This document shows positions 19,580-27,979 of a stretch of DNA of 30,593 bases, in pieces. How positions within the stretch are numbered: position 1 is the first letter of the stretch; every line of letters starts with the position of its first letter. Location of the stretch: positions 1-30,593 of IMG/VR virus record IMGVR_UViG_3300022752_004592; one strand, 5' to 3'. Below the pieces are notes generated by a model. The model did no database searches, was not told the DNA's origin, and worked only from the letters and a program-made list of their open reading frames with translations. A program made the position numbers and the translations under genes. Source of the DNA: a virus.

Positions 19580-21854
19580 ACTCTCCCTCCTCTATTGAAC
19601 TTAACTCATTTAGCAAATTCTGAAGTTTGGGTTTATCTTCCGCCACTTCATCTGTTTTAATATCGTAGGTATTTTGATAGTAGGAAGTTTTCCACCCATA
19701 CTTATATGTAGTCAATAAATCATTTGCCATTATTGAAGTAGGAACTTCATTATCGGCATAATTTTCTGGATTATACGACCAGTTTCCAGATATCGCTTGA
19801 TCAAAGAACTTTTGCATAACTGCAACAATATGAATATACCCACGATTGCTAGGCATATCCCAAAGGAGCGTATAATTGTTTTTAAGTGTTTGATACTGGG
19901 GAACAATTTGCTTGAGAGGTCCTTTCTTTGATTTCTTAACGGACAAGTAGTCTCTAGGAGGCTCGATTCCATTAGTTGCGTTTGACACAACGGAACTGCT
20001 CTCCGATGGCATCTGTGCGGACAGTGTTGAGTGCCTGAGGCCGTGTTCCAAGATAGATGCTCTAAGCGTTTCCCAATCATGCTGGTAAGGAATAGAAGAG
20101 ATTTCGTCTACATCTTTTTTATATGTATCAATCGGAAGAATACCATCAGCATATTTAGTATTCGCAAACAGAGAACATGCTCCTTTTTCTTTTGCAAGTT
20201 GATTGGATGCTTTTAAGAGATAATACTGAAAAGATTCTGAAAGTCCATGCACCGCATCCCAAGCTTCCTGAGAATCATAATTGAATCCAAGTTTAGCCAA
20301 ATAATGAGCCAATCCAATAAATCCTATACCAAGCGATCTTCGCGCCTTTGTAGCAACTTCTGCAGCAACTACAGGATACTTTTGGTAATCAATCAATTCA
20401 TCCAATCCACGAACAGAAAGATCACAAAGATCTTCAAGCTCTTCATCAGATTTAACTTTACCAACATTAATTGCGGAAAGAATGCAAAGAGCAATCTCAC
20501 CTTCCCCATCAATATGTTGAAGTGGATCTGTTGGCAGAGTAATCTCTTGACAGAGATTAGACATATTGATCTTATCTTTAAATGAAGAGTGAGAATTACA
20601 ATGATCAATATTCATAATGTAGATTCTACCCGTTTCTGCTCTTTCTTTAAGAAGGCTAAGAATAAGTTCTTGTGCCTTAACAGTCTTCTTTGGAATGGAT
20701 GGATTATTTTCAAATCCAAGATAGAGAGAATCAAACTCAATTGTTCCGAAAGAATCATATAGTCCAGGTACATCATGCGGGGAGAAAAGCGTAATCTCAC
20801 CATCTTGAATAAATCTTTCATAAAATATTTTACTAATCTGAATTGAATAATCTAACTTACGAACACGATTGTCTTCAGTGCCTTTATTATTTTTAAGAAC
20901 CAAAATATCTTCTATTTCTTTGTGCCATATTGGAAAATGGACAGTAGCACTTCCACCGCGAATCCCGTTTTGTGTACAGCATCTAACAGTTGCTTCAAAC
21001 TTTTTGAGGAATGGGATAACACCTGTATGAGTAACTTCTCCCCCTCTGATCTTGCTGTTGATGCCACGGATTCTACCAGCGTTGATGCCGATACCCGCCC
21101 TCTGTGACACGTATCTGCCAATAGCCATATCACTGCTAAAGATACTATCGAGGGTGTCATCGATATCAACAAGAACACAGCTAGCAAATTGTCGAAGTGG
21201 AGTTCGCACTCCTGCCATGATTGGTGTTGGGATGTTGATTTTGAATTTTGAAATTGCATTGTAATACCTTTTAACGTAATCGAGTCTGATGTCTTTAGGA
21301 TATTTGGCAAAAATAATTAAAGATATCACAATATACATGAACTGTGGGGTTTCATAAACTCCACCATTGCTACGATCTTGCACCAAGTATTTGTCTACTA
21401 CTTGACGAAGACCGGCATATGTAAAATTAAAATCTCGATCATGATTTATAAAATTATTTACTTTATCAATTTCTTCTTTGGAGTATTTCAGTAAGATTTC
21501 ACCATCGTATACATTTTTGGAAATACAATTTGTAATATGATCCCAAAGATGAGGAAGTTCTTTCATCTTCCCATAAAGAGATTTTCTAATAGAAAACATT
21601 AACAACCTGGCGGCAACATATTGATAATTGGGATGATCCAAATCAATCAAATCAGAAGCAGATCGAATTAGAATTTCTTGAATTTCTGCCGTAGTAATTC
21701 CACTATAAAACTGAATGCCAGATTTCATTTCCACCTGACTCGCAGAAACTGCTTTAAGGTTGTTACATGCCTCTTCAACCATGATATGCATTTTATCTAG
21801 ATCAAGAGTTTCAATTAACCCATTTCGTTTGATTACATTAGTTCCGTTACTCAT
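19560..21854 (-). CDS. nrdA: Ribonucleotide reductase class Ia, alpha subunit
   Basis: A 764-residue R1 subunit. The catalytic set is complete: Cys226 and Cys457 (ASCVLVDIDD and ALCILSAINVG), Asn433, Cys435 and Glu437 (NLCQEI), the radical-transfer tyrosines in SYYQNTYD, and a C-terminal CESC pair for re-reduction by thioredoxin or glutaredoxin. The N-terminus (VIKRNG through residue 90) is an ATP-cone-like regulatory domain. Length is close to E. coli NrdA (761). It begins in an ATGA overlap with the primase gene and overlaps nrdB by 20 nt. Supplies dNTPs for phage replication. Confidence 0.98.
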   Translation of the reverse strand: MSNGTNVIKRNGLIETLDLDKMHIMVEEACNNLKAVSASQVEMKSGIQFYSGITTAEIQEILIRSASDLIDLDHPNYQYVAARLLMFSIRKSLYGKMKELPHLWDHITNCISKNVYDGEILLKYSKEEIDKVNNFINHDRDFNFTYAGLRQVVDKYLVQDRSNGGVYETPQFMYIVISLIIFAKYPKDIRLDYVKRYYNAISKFKINIPTPIMAGVRTPLRQFASCVLVDIDDTLDSIFSSDMAIGRYVSQRAGIGINAGRIRGINSKIRGGEVTHTGVIPFLKKFEATVRCCTQNGIRGGSATVHFPIWHKEIEDILVLKNNKGTEDNRVRKLDYSIQISKIFYERFIQDGEITLFSPHDVPGLYDSFGTIEFDSLYLGFENNPSIPKKTVKAQELILSLLKERAETGRIYIMNIDHCNSHSSFKDKINMSNLCQEITLPTDPLQHIDGEGEIALCILSAINVGKVKSDEELEDLCDLSVRGLDELIDYQKYPVVAAEVATKARRSLGIGFIGLAHYLAKLGFNYDSQEAWDAVHGLSESFQYYLLKASNQLAKEKGACSLFANTKYADGILPIDTYKKDVDEISSIPYQHDWETLRASILEHGLRHSTLSAQMPSESSSVVSNATNGIEPPRDYLSVKKSKKGPLKQIVPQYQTLKNNYTLLWDMPSNRGYIHIVAVMQKFFDQAISGNWSYNPENYADNEVPTSIMANDLLTTYKYGWKTSYYQNTYDIKTDEVAEDKPKLQNLLNELSSIEEGECESCAV

Positions 21855-22846
21855 ATTTTTTTCCAGGTGGTAAATTTAAGTTTTGCTTCTAATCCAGAAT
21901 AGATATTTGATTCTATCACAGACTGAACATTAAGTCCAGATAAAACCATGTCATTAATATCCTTCTCTTTTATCGAAGAAGGCCAGATGACAACTTTTTG
22001 TCCCATTTCGATAATACGGGAAATTCTTGATAAGATTTCTGAATTACGTGGTTCGTTATCGTATATCCAAACAGGATTGTTAATGCCCCACTTACTAATA
22101 TCACCATCAGCTCCACACATAGCAATCGCGTTTGGAAGGAAAGTTGAGTCGAAGGGACCTTCTGTGATGTATACAGTTTTGTTTTTTTTAACCTCATCGA
22201 GTCCATAGATTTTTGGTGCGTCATCATTCAACATTATAGTAATATATTTAATCTTGCTTTGGCCAAGTGCTCTACCTTGATATCCAACCAATGTTTGCTG
22301 ATAAAACAGAGGAATGATAATTCTATGTTCATCTTTAGAAGTATCATCAAAAACTTCTTTTAGGGAGTTTGTCCATTGTTTAAACTTTTCAGCATAATAA
22401 AAATTATTTGGATTTAAAAGTCTTTTTTCAAGATATTGTTTGGCAATAGGATTCTCTGATGCTTTTGGCAAATCCAACTTTTTCACTATATTCGCCTTTT
22501 CAGCATTTGTTGAAAATACTGGTTTTTGAAAATCGAATGCGGGTTCTTCTACTGTAAAATTTTTCCCAGTATATCCTTCTTTAAATTTTTCTAAACTGTA
22601 TTGTTTATACAGATTAATGTCTAGTTGTTTTAAAAAATTATTTAAAGATAAACTAGCACCACAATTATGACATTTAAAATTAGTGTTTGATTTTACTACA
22701 TAAAAATATCCTCTAGCCTTATTTTTATTTTTACTAGAATCTCCACAAATGGGGCAACGAAAATTATATAAAGATGCTTTTACTTTTTTAAATTTTTGCA
22801 GACGAGACGATAACAATCCAATATATTTGGCATCAATGGCGTCCAT
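21851..22846 (-). CDS. 61: DNA primase, T4 gp61 type
   Basis: A 331-residue primase that makes RNA primers for lagging-strand synthesis with the gp41 helicase. It has a zinc ribbon (Cys31, Cys34, Cys59, Cys62: CPICG and CHNCG) and a TOPRIM catalytic domain with YITEGPFD (Glu229), GADGD and YDNEPRN (Asp263-Glu265). Length fits T4 gp61 (342). It is the first gene of the early primase-nrdA-nrdB unit and is served by the sigma-70 promoter 23-51 bases upstream. The start ATG at 22846 is the only one before the zinc ribbon. Confidence 0.93.
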   Translation of the reverse strand: MDAIDAKYIGLLSSRLQKFKKVKASLYNFRCPICGDSSKNKNKARGYFYVVKSNTNFKCHNCGASLSLNNFLKQLDINLYKQYSLEKFKEGYTGKNFTVEEPAFDFQKPVFSTNAEKANIVKKLDLPKASENPIAKQYLEKRLLNPNNFYYAEKFKQWTNSLKEVFDDTSKDEHRIIIPLFYQQTLVGYQGRALGQSKIKYITIMLNDDAPKIYGLDEVKKNKTVYITEGPFDSTFLPNAIAMCGADGDISKWGINNPVWIYDNEPRNSEILSRISRIIEMGQKVVIWPSSIKEKDINDMVLSGLNVQSVIESNIYSGLEAKLKFTTWKKI

Positions 22847-22868
22847 TGCAAAGAAAATCAGATACCCT

Positions 22869-22897
22869 AGTTTACCAAATTCTCACTATCTTGTCAA
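22869..22897 (-). promoter_or_regulatory. Sigma-70 promoter for primase-nrdA-nrdB
   Basis: TTGACA (22897-22892), 17 nt, TAAACT (22874-22869). The -35 lies inside the last codons of the upstream coiled-coil protein gene. An early promoter for replication functions. Confidence 0.85.
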
Positions 22898-23302
22898 GGA
22901 TTCTTGGCGAATTCTATGAGCGTCTTGCATTCCAGAAGGTGTCCACCATCCAGACGCTAAAGTAGACATTGAAGTTGCTAAAACTGTAAGAACAATTCCG
23001 CAACCTATTGTCATCCATTTAATTTTAGATACCTCTCCAATTTCTTTTTCTAAAATTTCAACTCTGTCTACTAATTTATTGTAGTCTTTTTCATTTTCTG
23101 CTTTAATATCATCAATCATTTTAATAATCAAATTATCAGATTTTTCTTGATACTCGATTTTTTCTTCGTGAACAGCAAGCATTTTAATTACATTCGTATT
23201 AACTTCACTCAACTTTTCAATGGCAGCATCAATCTTAACAACAATGTGTTTTAAATCTTCAAGTTTTTGACCTAAAACGGCAACCTTAACTTCTTCTTCC
23301 AT
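22886..23302 (-). CDS. Coiled-coil, single-pass membrane protein (XhlA-like layout)
   Basis: A 138-residue protein with a long N-terminal coiled coil (about residues 1-92, heptad-rich, KIDAAIEKLSEVNTNV through LEKEIGEV) followed by one transmembrane helix (about 97-117, MTIGCGIVLTVLATSMSTLASG) and a short tail. This layout matches XhlA-type proteins of phage lysis systems, and similar proteins recur in T4-like cyanophages. A lysis or membrane-complex role is inferred, not shown. It overlaps the 23286-23519 gene by 17 nt. Confidence 0.75.
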   Translation of the reverse strand: MEEEVKVAVLGQKLEDLKHIVVKIDAAIEKLSEVNTNVIKMLAVHEEKIEYQEKSDNLIIKMIDDIKAENEKDYNKLVDRVEILEKEIGEVSKIKWMTIGCGIVLTVLATSMSTLASGWWTPSGMQDAHRIRQESLTR

Positions 23303-23519
23303 TGTTTTGTGTGGGGGTGGGTTTCCATCTTGATCTAGATCCTAATCCCAATGAAGCATACTTTTTTCTTCTCATCATTTTTGATATTGGTTGATCATAT
23401 CCAGCAGTTGGACCTTTTGCATCTGATGATGAAGAGAATCCTCCAGATCCTCCTGGTGGATTTGCCACCATTTCTTCTCTAAAAAAATCAAGAATCTTGT
23501 CAAATTTACTCTTTTTCAT
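23286..23519 (-). CDS. Small Gly/Ser-rich protein, unknown function
   Basis: A 77-residue protein MKKSKFDKILDFFREEMVA followed by a flexible Gly/Ser linker (PPGGSGGFSSSSDAKG) and a basic end (MRRKKYASLGLGSRSRWKP). Short conserved N-terminal FDKILDFFREE and basic C-terminus are features of small virion-associated peptides of marine T4-like phages that I recall, but no role is established. Overlaps both neighbours by 14-17 nt, showing tight coupling. Confidence 0.72.
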   Translation of the reverse strand: MKKSKFDKILDFFREEMVANPPGGSGGFSSSSDAKGPTAGYDQPISKMMRRKKYASLGLGSRSRWKPTPTQNNGRRS

Positions 23520-23892
23520 CGTAGATTAACTGCAAAGATCTATGACAATTTTCATCGACCGGAATATCATGAATATAGCATTTTGGAAATTCTGGCAATC
23601 TATTTAAATACACTATAAAACTTTTCATGACTGGCCACAAATCTTTATCAATTTTAAAAAATAATAAGGGAGTAGCCGCATCTTGAAAAATATTGTATAT
23701 GATAATAAAATGATTGATTACCAAACTATATTTCAAGATTCCTGTTTTTTTGTATCTTCTCAAAAGACGTTTGATGTATTTGAATCTCTTCATATCATCA
23801 AAAAAATCATCTTTTGTAGAAGCATGTAAGTTGCTATAATTTTTTATAGCAAACATCATATAGTTATCTTCATTCAACTCAGTAAATATCAT
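23506..23892 (-). CDS. Conserved-type phage protein, unknown function
   Basis: A 128-residue soluble helical protein (FDDMKRFKYIKRLLRRYKKTG-LKYSLVINHFIIIYNIF) with a hydrophobic central strand region (LLFFKIDKDLWPVMKSFIVYL) and a C-terminal CYIHDIPVDENC. Its length and pattern resemble a small protein found with the structural genes of T4-like cyanophages; no function is known. Its stop overlaps the next start. Confidence 0.75.
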   Translation of the reverse strand: MIFTELNEDNYMMFAIKNYSNLHASTKDDFFDDMKRFKYIKRLLRRYKKTGILKYSLVINHFIIIYNIFQDAATPLLFFKIDKDLWPVMKSFIVYLNRLPEFPKCYIHDIPVDENCHRSLQLIYDEKE

Positions 23893-23896
23893 TCAA

Positions 23897-24640
23897 TTAC
23901 GCTTTGATTGTTAAATATGTAACTCCAAGTCCTGCAGATGCATTTCCAACGGTTCCCGCTCCACCTACATTATATCGAATCGCTGCTTGACCAGAAATTA
24001 CTTTTGTAGCAACGTCTCCACTAAAATCAGTAATTGTGCCAACAACTGCAGTTCCGTAATTAATTATTAATGAAGAGTTGATTCCACTCACACCTGGAGA
24101 AGTGAATGTAAACGCAACTCTATTTGTAATTTGTCCATTAAAATGTCCATATTGTGGAAGAGAAACCCCAGTTGATGCTGCAGTTGCAACAACACTTGCT
24201 TGAACTGCGCCAGATGCATTTACTTGATCAATTCTCATTGTAGCACCTGCACTACAATAAACCAATTCGTTATAAACCAAATGCACTTCAGCAGATGTTG
24301 AAGTTGAAATAAAACTTGTGGATCCCCCTGCCACACTAATTGGAGATCCATTATTTACATCTTTAAAAAAGACTGCAACTGGAGTTGCTGCGCCCAATCC
24401 GGTTTTATTATCACCAGCTTCTGACCCGCTTAAAGGATATACAGGCACAAGAATTTCATCATAATAACTAGTTGAAAGTCCAGAAAACTTATTATCTCCA
24501 TAATGTCTATATTTCCATCCTTCGCTGCTTGCAAATCCATTGTGACGAAAGCGTGTTTTGTCAACGTCACTTAAAAATTTGGGAATAGCATAATTATTTG
24601 TAATAGTTTCAGCCGTGGTTGAAATTCCCCAGAGTGCCAT
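23897..24640 (-). CDS. Putative virion structural protein (beta-rich)
   Basis: A 247-residue protein without a signal peptide, starting MALWGISTTAETITNNYAIPKF. The sequence is rich in Gly, Ser, Thr and Val with repeated short beta strands (TSFISTSTSAEVHLVYNEL, RVAFTFTSPGVSG), suggesting an Ig-like or beta-sandwich fold used in tail fibres or head decoration. The N-terminal WGIS-TAE-TN--AIP-F pattern recurs in structural proteins of T4-like cyanophages. A perfect late promoter lies 34 nt upstream of the start. The exact location in the virion is unknown. Confidence 0.72.
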   Translation of the reverse strand: MALWGISTTAETITNNYAIPKFLSDVDKTRFRHNGFASSEGWKYRHYGDNKFSGLSTSYYDEILVPVYPLSGSEAGDNKTGLGAATPVAVFFKDVNNGSPISVAGGSTSFISTSTSAEVHLVYNELVYCSAGATMRIDQVNASGAVQASVVATAASTGVSLPQYGHFNGQITNRVAFTFTSPGVSGINSSLIINYGTAVVGTITDFSGDVATKVISGQAAIRYNVGGAGTVGNASAGLGVTYLTIKA

Positions 24641-24673
24641 TCTGTTTACCTATTTGCGTGATTATCCTCAAAA

Positions 24674-24681
24674 TATTTATA
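24674..24681 (-). promoter_or_regulatory. Late promoter for the virion protein
   Basis: TATAAATA (24681-24674), a perfect late box whose first T is the last base of the terminator T-run. Confidence 0.85.
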
Positions 24682-24712
24682 AAAAAAGGAGACCCCACTC
24701 TGAAGTCTCCTT
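24681..24712 (-). terminator. Rho-independent terminator
   Basis: AAGGAGAC/GTCTCCTT 8-bp stem (24712-24705 with 24693-24686), loop TTCAGAGTGGG, then seven T residues continuing into TATAAATA. It ends transcripts of the upstream small gene. Confidence 0.85.
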
Positions 24713-24729
24713 AACTATCGTAGTTGTTA

Positions 24730-24900
24730 TCAGCAATTCTTAAGGAGTGCTGTTTTTACTGTCATAGCAATTACATTGTCAACATCATTATCGGTTGTTT
24801 TTACATAACGATCAAGAAGATCACATACAAGTTTTTTAGTTGTACAAGAATTAAGTGCTGCGAAAAGAAGTGGTTTTACTAGATTTACTAATGCGGCCAT
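24730..24900 (-). CDS. Small protein, unknown function
   Basis: A 56-residue gene too short for usual cut-offs: MAALVNLVKPLLFAALNSC then a helix ending KTALLKNC. The start is supported by a strong Shine-Dalgarno sequence GGAGGA six bases before the ATG. The N-terminus is hydrophobic and helical. The stop is 17 bp before a terminator, and a perfect late box at 25013-25020 lies upstream, giving a clean one-gene late transcript. I recall similar short proteins near structural genes in cyanophages; function is unknown. Confidence 0.82.
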   Translation of the reverse strand: MAALVNLVKPLLFAALNSCTTKKLVCDLLDRYVKTTDNDVDNVIAMTVKTALLKNC

Positions 24901-25012
24901 GTTATCCTCCGTGTATATGGAAAGGTTTCCTAACTTATTTAGGAATCGTACTGCCCCATAATCATTTTAATGTATTCTTTATGTCCTAAGAATATTCTTT
25001 CATTTTTTACGT

Positions 25013-25020
25013 TATTTATA
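25013..25020 (-). promoter_or_regulatory. Late promoter for the 24730 gene
   Basis: TATAAATA (25020-25013), perfect late box, two bases after the stop of the 541-residue virion protein. The 112 bp between it and the 24900 start (leader) contain no other gene I can support. Confidence 0.8.
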
Positions 25021-25022
25021 TA

Positions 25023-26648
25023 TCAATCGTATCTTGAATGCATCAAATCTTTTCCTCTTTGTGCATTTATACGACGCTTTGCTACTTTCTGAGCAGGGGA
25101 TATTGGCCCACCATACTCGCCAGCTGCGGGAGGTTTTTTTCCAGCAACTTTTTTACGTTGTCCTGCAGGAGTTCCTTCCATTCCGCGAATGGTTTTTTTT
25201 ACCATTTCATATGCAGGATCTCTTGGTTTTCTTGGAGTATTGGATACTTTCTCTTCCTTTCTTCTTTCATCAAGGTTTTCAACTTCTTCTGCTGTTACGC
25301 TTGAATTATTCATCTTTGTGAGTGACTGTTTTCTCAATTGAGCAATTTGAGAGTCAATGTTTGCTTTTTGCCTTTGCTTTTGAAGTTCTTCAGGGCTCAT
25401 AGGACTTTGATCTGCAACTGCCTCAGCAACTTTTTTTGCTTGCTTTGTTGCTGTGGCATACATTACCTCTTTTGCTCTTTCACCATAACGTTGTTTAAAT
25501 CCTGCAAGATTTTTTTTCATTGACTTAACGATTTCTTCTTTCTTTTTCGTTTCACCTGAAGTAAGAGTTTTTTCATCAAGTTCAATTTCAACATTCAAAT
25601 CTTCATTAACTCCAGCACCTGCCTTATATCTCACATCTCCCGCTTTATATCTTTGATATGCTGGGGTATTTCCTTTTTTATCAGCAGCAGTTACTAACAT
25701 ACGAGTATCTTTTTTTTCTTCTTCCTTTCTTTTAGCATAATCCATATAGGATTCTTCATCAACCTCTACCATTTCGACCAACTCTCCACCAAGACTTTCA
25801 ACAGCCTCTTTCATTGGTGGATTGATAACAATTTTATTCTTTTTCCCTGCAGGAAGACCTTTGATTTCATTATCTTTTGAAGTTTCAGAATCAACTTTAA
25901 TTATTTCACGAAGATCTTGTCTCCAATTTGAGAAAGATTCTTTGCGAGTTGTAATTGCTTTGCCGATTGCTTTACGACGCTTAAGAAGATACTTGTCCGA
26001 CTTATCTACATCGCCGTCGTTATCAACATCAGCATCCTCTTTTCCTACTGGATCTAATGCTTCATTTTTAGGATGCATAACTTTTTTAGGGTCATAGTTA
26101 GGACTATGGGGATTACTTGGAGATTTCTTCCATCCTTTTTCAAACGCAGGAGTGTTCATTGCATTTACTCTTTTAGCAAACAGTTCTGTATTATCCTGTC
26201 TTTTAGGGTCAATTGCCTCGTCAAACTTTTTTCTTACTGTAGCAACCATATCTTTGTTTGCCTTTGTTTTCATCATATCTTTAACTGCTTTTTCATTTGC
26301 TTCACGACGCTTCTTCATATCAGTTTCAAGATGTGAAGACTCACCAATTTGATATTCTTCTGGAAATGGATTACCAACCGTATGTTTTGCTTTCTTAGTT
26401 ACCTTATCATGGGCAGCAATACTTTTTTCTTGATAACTCGCATAATCATTTCCCGTGCCTACCGAATACTTGCCCGCAACATGACTCTTTGTCCCCGGTC
26501 TTGATGCTTCTCTCTTTCTCTCAGCAGCACGTTCTTGTGCCATGAGTTTTCTCACCTCTCGATCTTCATTGATCGCAATAGATTCTCTATAAATTGCTCC
26601 CATATCATACAAAATATGACCAGATCCATAAGAATGTTGCTGAGACAT
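25023..26648 (-). CDS. Large virion-associated protein with EF-hand-like loop
   Basis: A 541-residue, very Lys/Glu/Ala-rich and probably elongated protein. It contains a calcium-binding EF-hand or dockerin-type loop at residues 207-218 (D207, D209, D211, G212, D213, D218), several short repeats of the kind found in T4-like cyanophage virion proteins (FKQRYGERAKEVMYATATKQAKK at about 386-408, KKEEIVKSMKK) and long coiled segments. No catalytic motif is seen. A role in the capsid interior or DNA ejection is inferred from context with the nucleotidyltransferase and peptidase genes, from late promoters and from composition. Two tandem late boxes precede the start. Confidence 0.72.
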   Translation of the reverse strand: MSQQHSYGSGHILYDMGAIYRESIAINEDREVRKLMAQERAAERKREASRPGTKSHVAGKYSVGTGNDYASYQEKSIAAHDKVTKKAKHTVGNPFPEEYQIGESSHLETDMKKRREANEKAVKDMMKTKANKDMVATVRKKFDEAIDPKRQDNTELFAKRVNAMNTPAFEKGWKKSPSNPHSPNYDPKKVMHPKNEALDPVGKEDADVDNDGDVDKSDKYLLKRRKAIGKAITTRKESFSNWRQDLREIIKVDSETSKDNEIKGLPAGKKNKIVINPPMKEAVESLGGELVEMVEVDEESYMDYAKRKEEEKKDTRMLVTAADKKGNTPAYQRYKAGDVRYKAGAGVNEDLNVEIELDEKTLTSGETKKKEEIVKSMKKNLAGFKQRYGERAKEVMYATATKQAKKVAEAVADQSPMSPEELQKQRQKANIDSQIAQLRKQSLTKMNNSSVTAEEVENLDERRKEEKVSNTPRKPRDPAYEMVKKTIRGMEGTPAGQRKKVAGKKPPAAGEYGGPISPAQKVAKRRINAQRGKDLMHSRYD

Positions 26649-26653
26649 TTTAA

Positions 26654-27949
26654 TTATTTTTTTACCTTATATTTATTTATGAAATCGATTGCATATGCCT
26701 TTCCACCGCTCTGAAGATTTTCTTTTCCAGTACCGATGGCACCGGGAGTTTTTCTTGCATAATTTATAACTGTGCCCTTTGCTCCAACCAAAGTGGTTGG
26801 ATGTATTTTGTCTCGCATGGGAGCATCCATTTTAACTTCAGTATATTCACTTAAATCTTTTATCCAAGATTTAAACATTAAACCATTTTCAGTGACGTAA
26901 ATTAAATAATTTGTGCCACGACGAATAACTTCTCCAACAATGCCCGTATTAACATTTTCAACTATATCGCCAACATTAAAAATTTTTCCCATAATATAAT
27001 TTTCTCTTAAATTTTTCCAATCAAATTTGGGAGCAATCTGCCACAATTCATATCCCTCCTTTAACTTCATTGAAGATCTAATTGAAGTAAATAACTTTTT
27101 AGTTTCATCATCATTTAATTCTTTTGGTATTCCTCTACGAAAAGATGTAAAATCATTTTCTGCTGCAGATTTTCTCATCTTAGATGCAGACATTCCCTCA
27201 ATACCCTCTGCATCTGCATCTCTAACTCCAGCAGAAACAACATTTATTTCTTCAAAATCATAGAGATCTCCGTTATACTTATTCGCAAGATTTTCAAATT
27301 CTGCTTGACGATCTGATCCAACAACAATATTAATACTTGAATATCCCTCTTCATTTGCAGCAACTAAAACATCAAAGATGGTTTTCATTTTATCATCATT
27401 AATAATCTTTTCACCAAATTTTGGAAACATCTTTCTCATGAAAGAAATTTTTGTATCTGGATTTAATGGATTTTTTTTTGGATCTTGACTTCTGGATGGA
27501 TATATTTTCAAATTTCCCCCAGTTGCAACTTTACTTGCACTATTCAAAAGTTTTTCATGCCCAATTGTTGGCGGATTAAATCTTCCAAATACAAGGGTCA
27601 AAGAATTTTTATCTTTTTTCTCTTCCGAAGATTTAGATTCTGCTTCTTTGCCAGAAACTTTTACTCTAGACTGTGCGGTTTTTTCTAGTTTATCTTCACC
27701 AGATATCGACTTTCTTTTCGCAATGCTTGAAGTAGTTCCAGGCGTCTGCTTTTCTTGAGAAACTTCTTGCTGTTTTCCTGCACCTCCAGATCCAAAAAAT
27801 TTAAGTTTACCTTCCTCTGTCTTTGCAACATACTTACCAGATTTATCTTTCCAACCTCCATGACCATCACCAACCAACCCAAGTTTTTTTGCTTGGGCAG
27901 CTGCCTGAGTTTCTCTTGCTTCCGTTAAAAATTGGAAAAAATTCTTCAT
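26654..27949 (-). CDS. Nucleotidyltransferase-fold protein fused to virion modules
   Basis: A 431-residue multidomain protein. Residues 1-55 carry a GDGHGGWKDKSGKYVAK module known from cyanophage virion proteins, residues 56-115 a charged linker. Residues 117-260 are a cytidylyltransferase-like HIGH-fold domain: LVFGRFNPPTIGHEKLL (119-135, TIGH in place of HxGH), NIVVGSDRQ and the late MSASKMRK (253-260) that fits the ISxSxxR motif. Residues about 320-365 resemble a small beta-barrel (KIFNVGDIVENVNTGIVGEVI). The transferase may attach nucleotides to protein, lipid or small molecules; substrate unknown. The product is late and likely carried in the virion. Confidence 0.8.
   Translation of the reverse strand: MKNFFQFLTEARETQAAAQAKKLGLVGDGHGGWKDKSGKYVAKTEEGKLKFFGSGGAGKQQEVSQEKQTPGTTSSIAKRKSISGEDKLEKTAQSRVKVSGKEAESKSSEEKKDKNSLTLVFGRFNPPTIGHEKLLNSASKVATGGNLKIYPSRSQDPKKNPLNPDTKISFMRKMFPKFGEKIINDDKMKTIFDVLVAANEEGYSSINIVVGSDRQAEFENLANKYNGDLYDFEEINVVSAGVRDADAEGIEGMSASKMRKSAAENDFTSFRRGIPKELNDDETKKLFTSIRSSMKLKEGYELWQIAPKFDWKNLRENYIMGKIFNVGDIVENVNTGIVGEVIRRGTNYLIYVTENGLMFKSWIKDLSEYTEVKMDAPMRDKIHPTTLVGAKGTVINYARKTPGAIGTGKENLQSGGKAYAIDFINKYKVKK
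26670..26681 (-). promoter_or_regulatory. Tandem late boxes for the 541-residue protein
   Basis: CATAAATA (26681-26674) overlaps AATAAATA (26677-26670). Both match the late box in seven of eight positions and would start transcripts 13-20 nt before the ATG at 26648. Confidence 0.6.
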
Positions 27950-27969
27950 ATTATATATTTTTATATCTT

Positions 27970-27977
27970 TATTTATT
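27970..27977 (-). promoter_or_regulatory. Late promoter for the nucleotidyltransferase gene
   Basis: AATAAATA (27977-27970), seven of eight late-box positions, 20 nt before the ATG at 27949, in the gap before the preceding gene's end. Confidence 0.6.
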
Positions 27978-27979
27978 AA

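Noticed and set aside
20912-21310. Alternative frames within nrdA
   Set aside because: They are shadow frames of a complete, well-conserved nrdA gene.
24967-26352. Plus-strand open frames opposite the 541-residue virion protein
   Set aside because: They are Phe-, Leu- and Ser-rich translations of the Lys/Glu-rich gene on the other strand, the typical antisense shadow.
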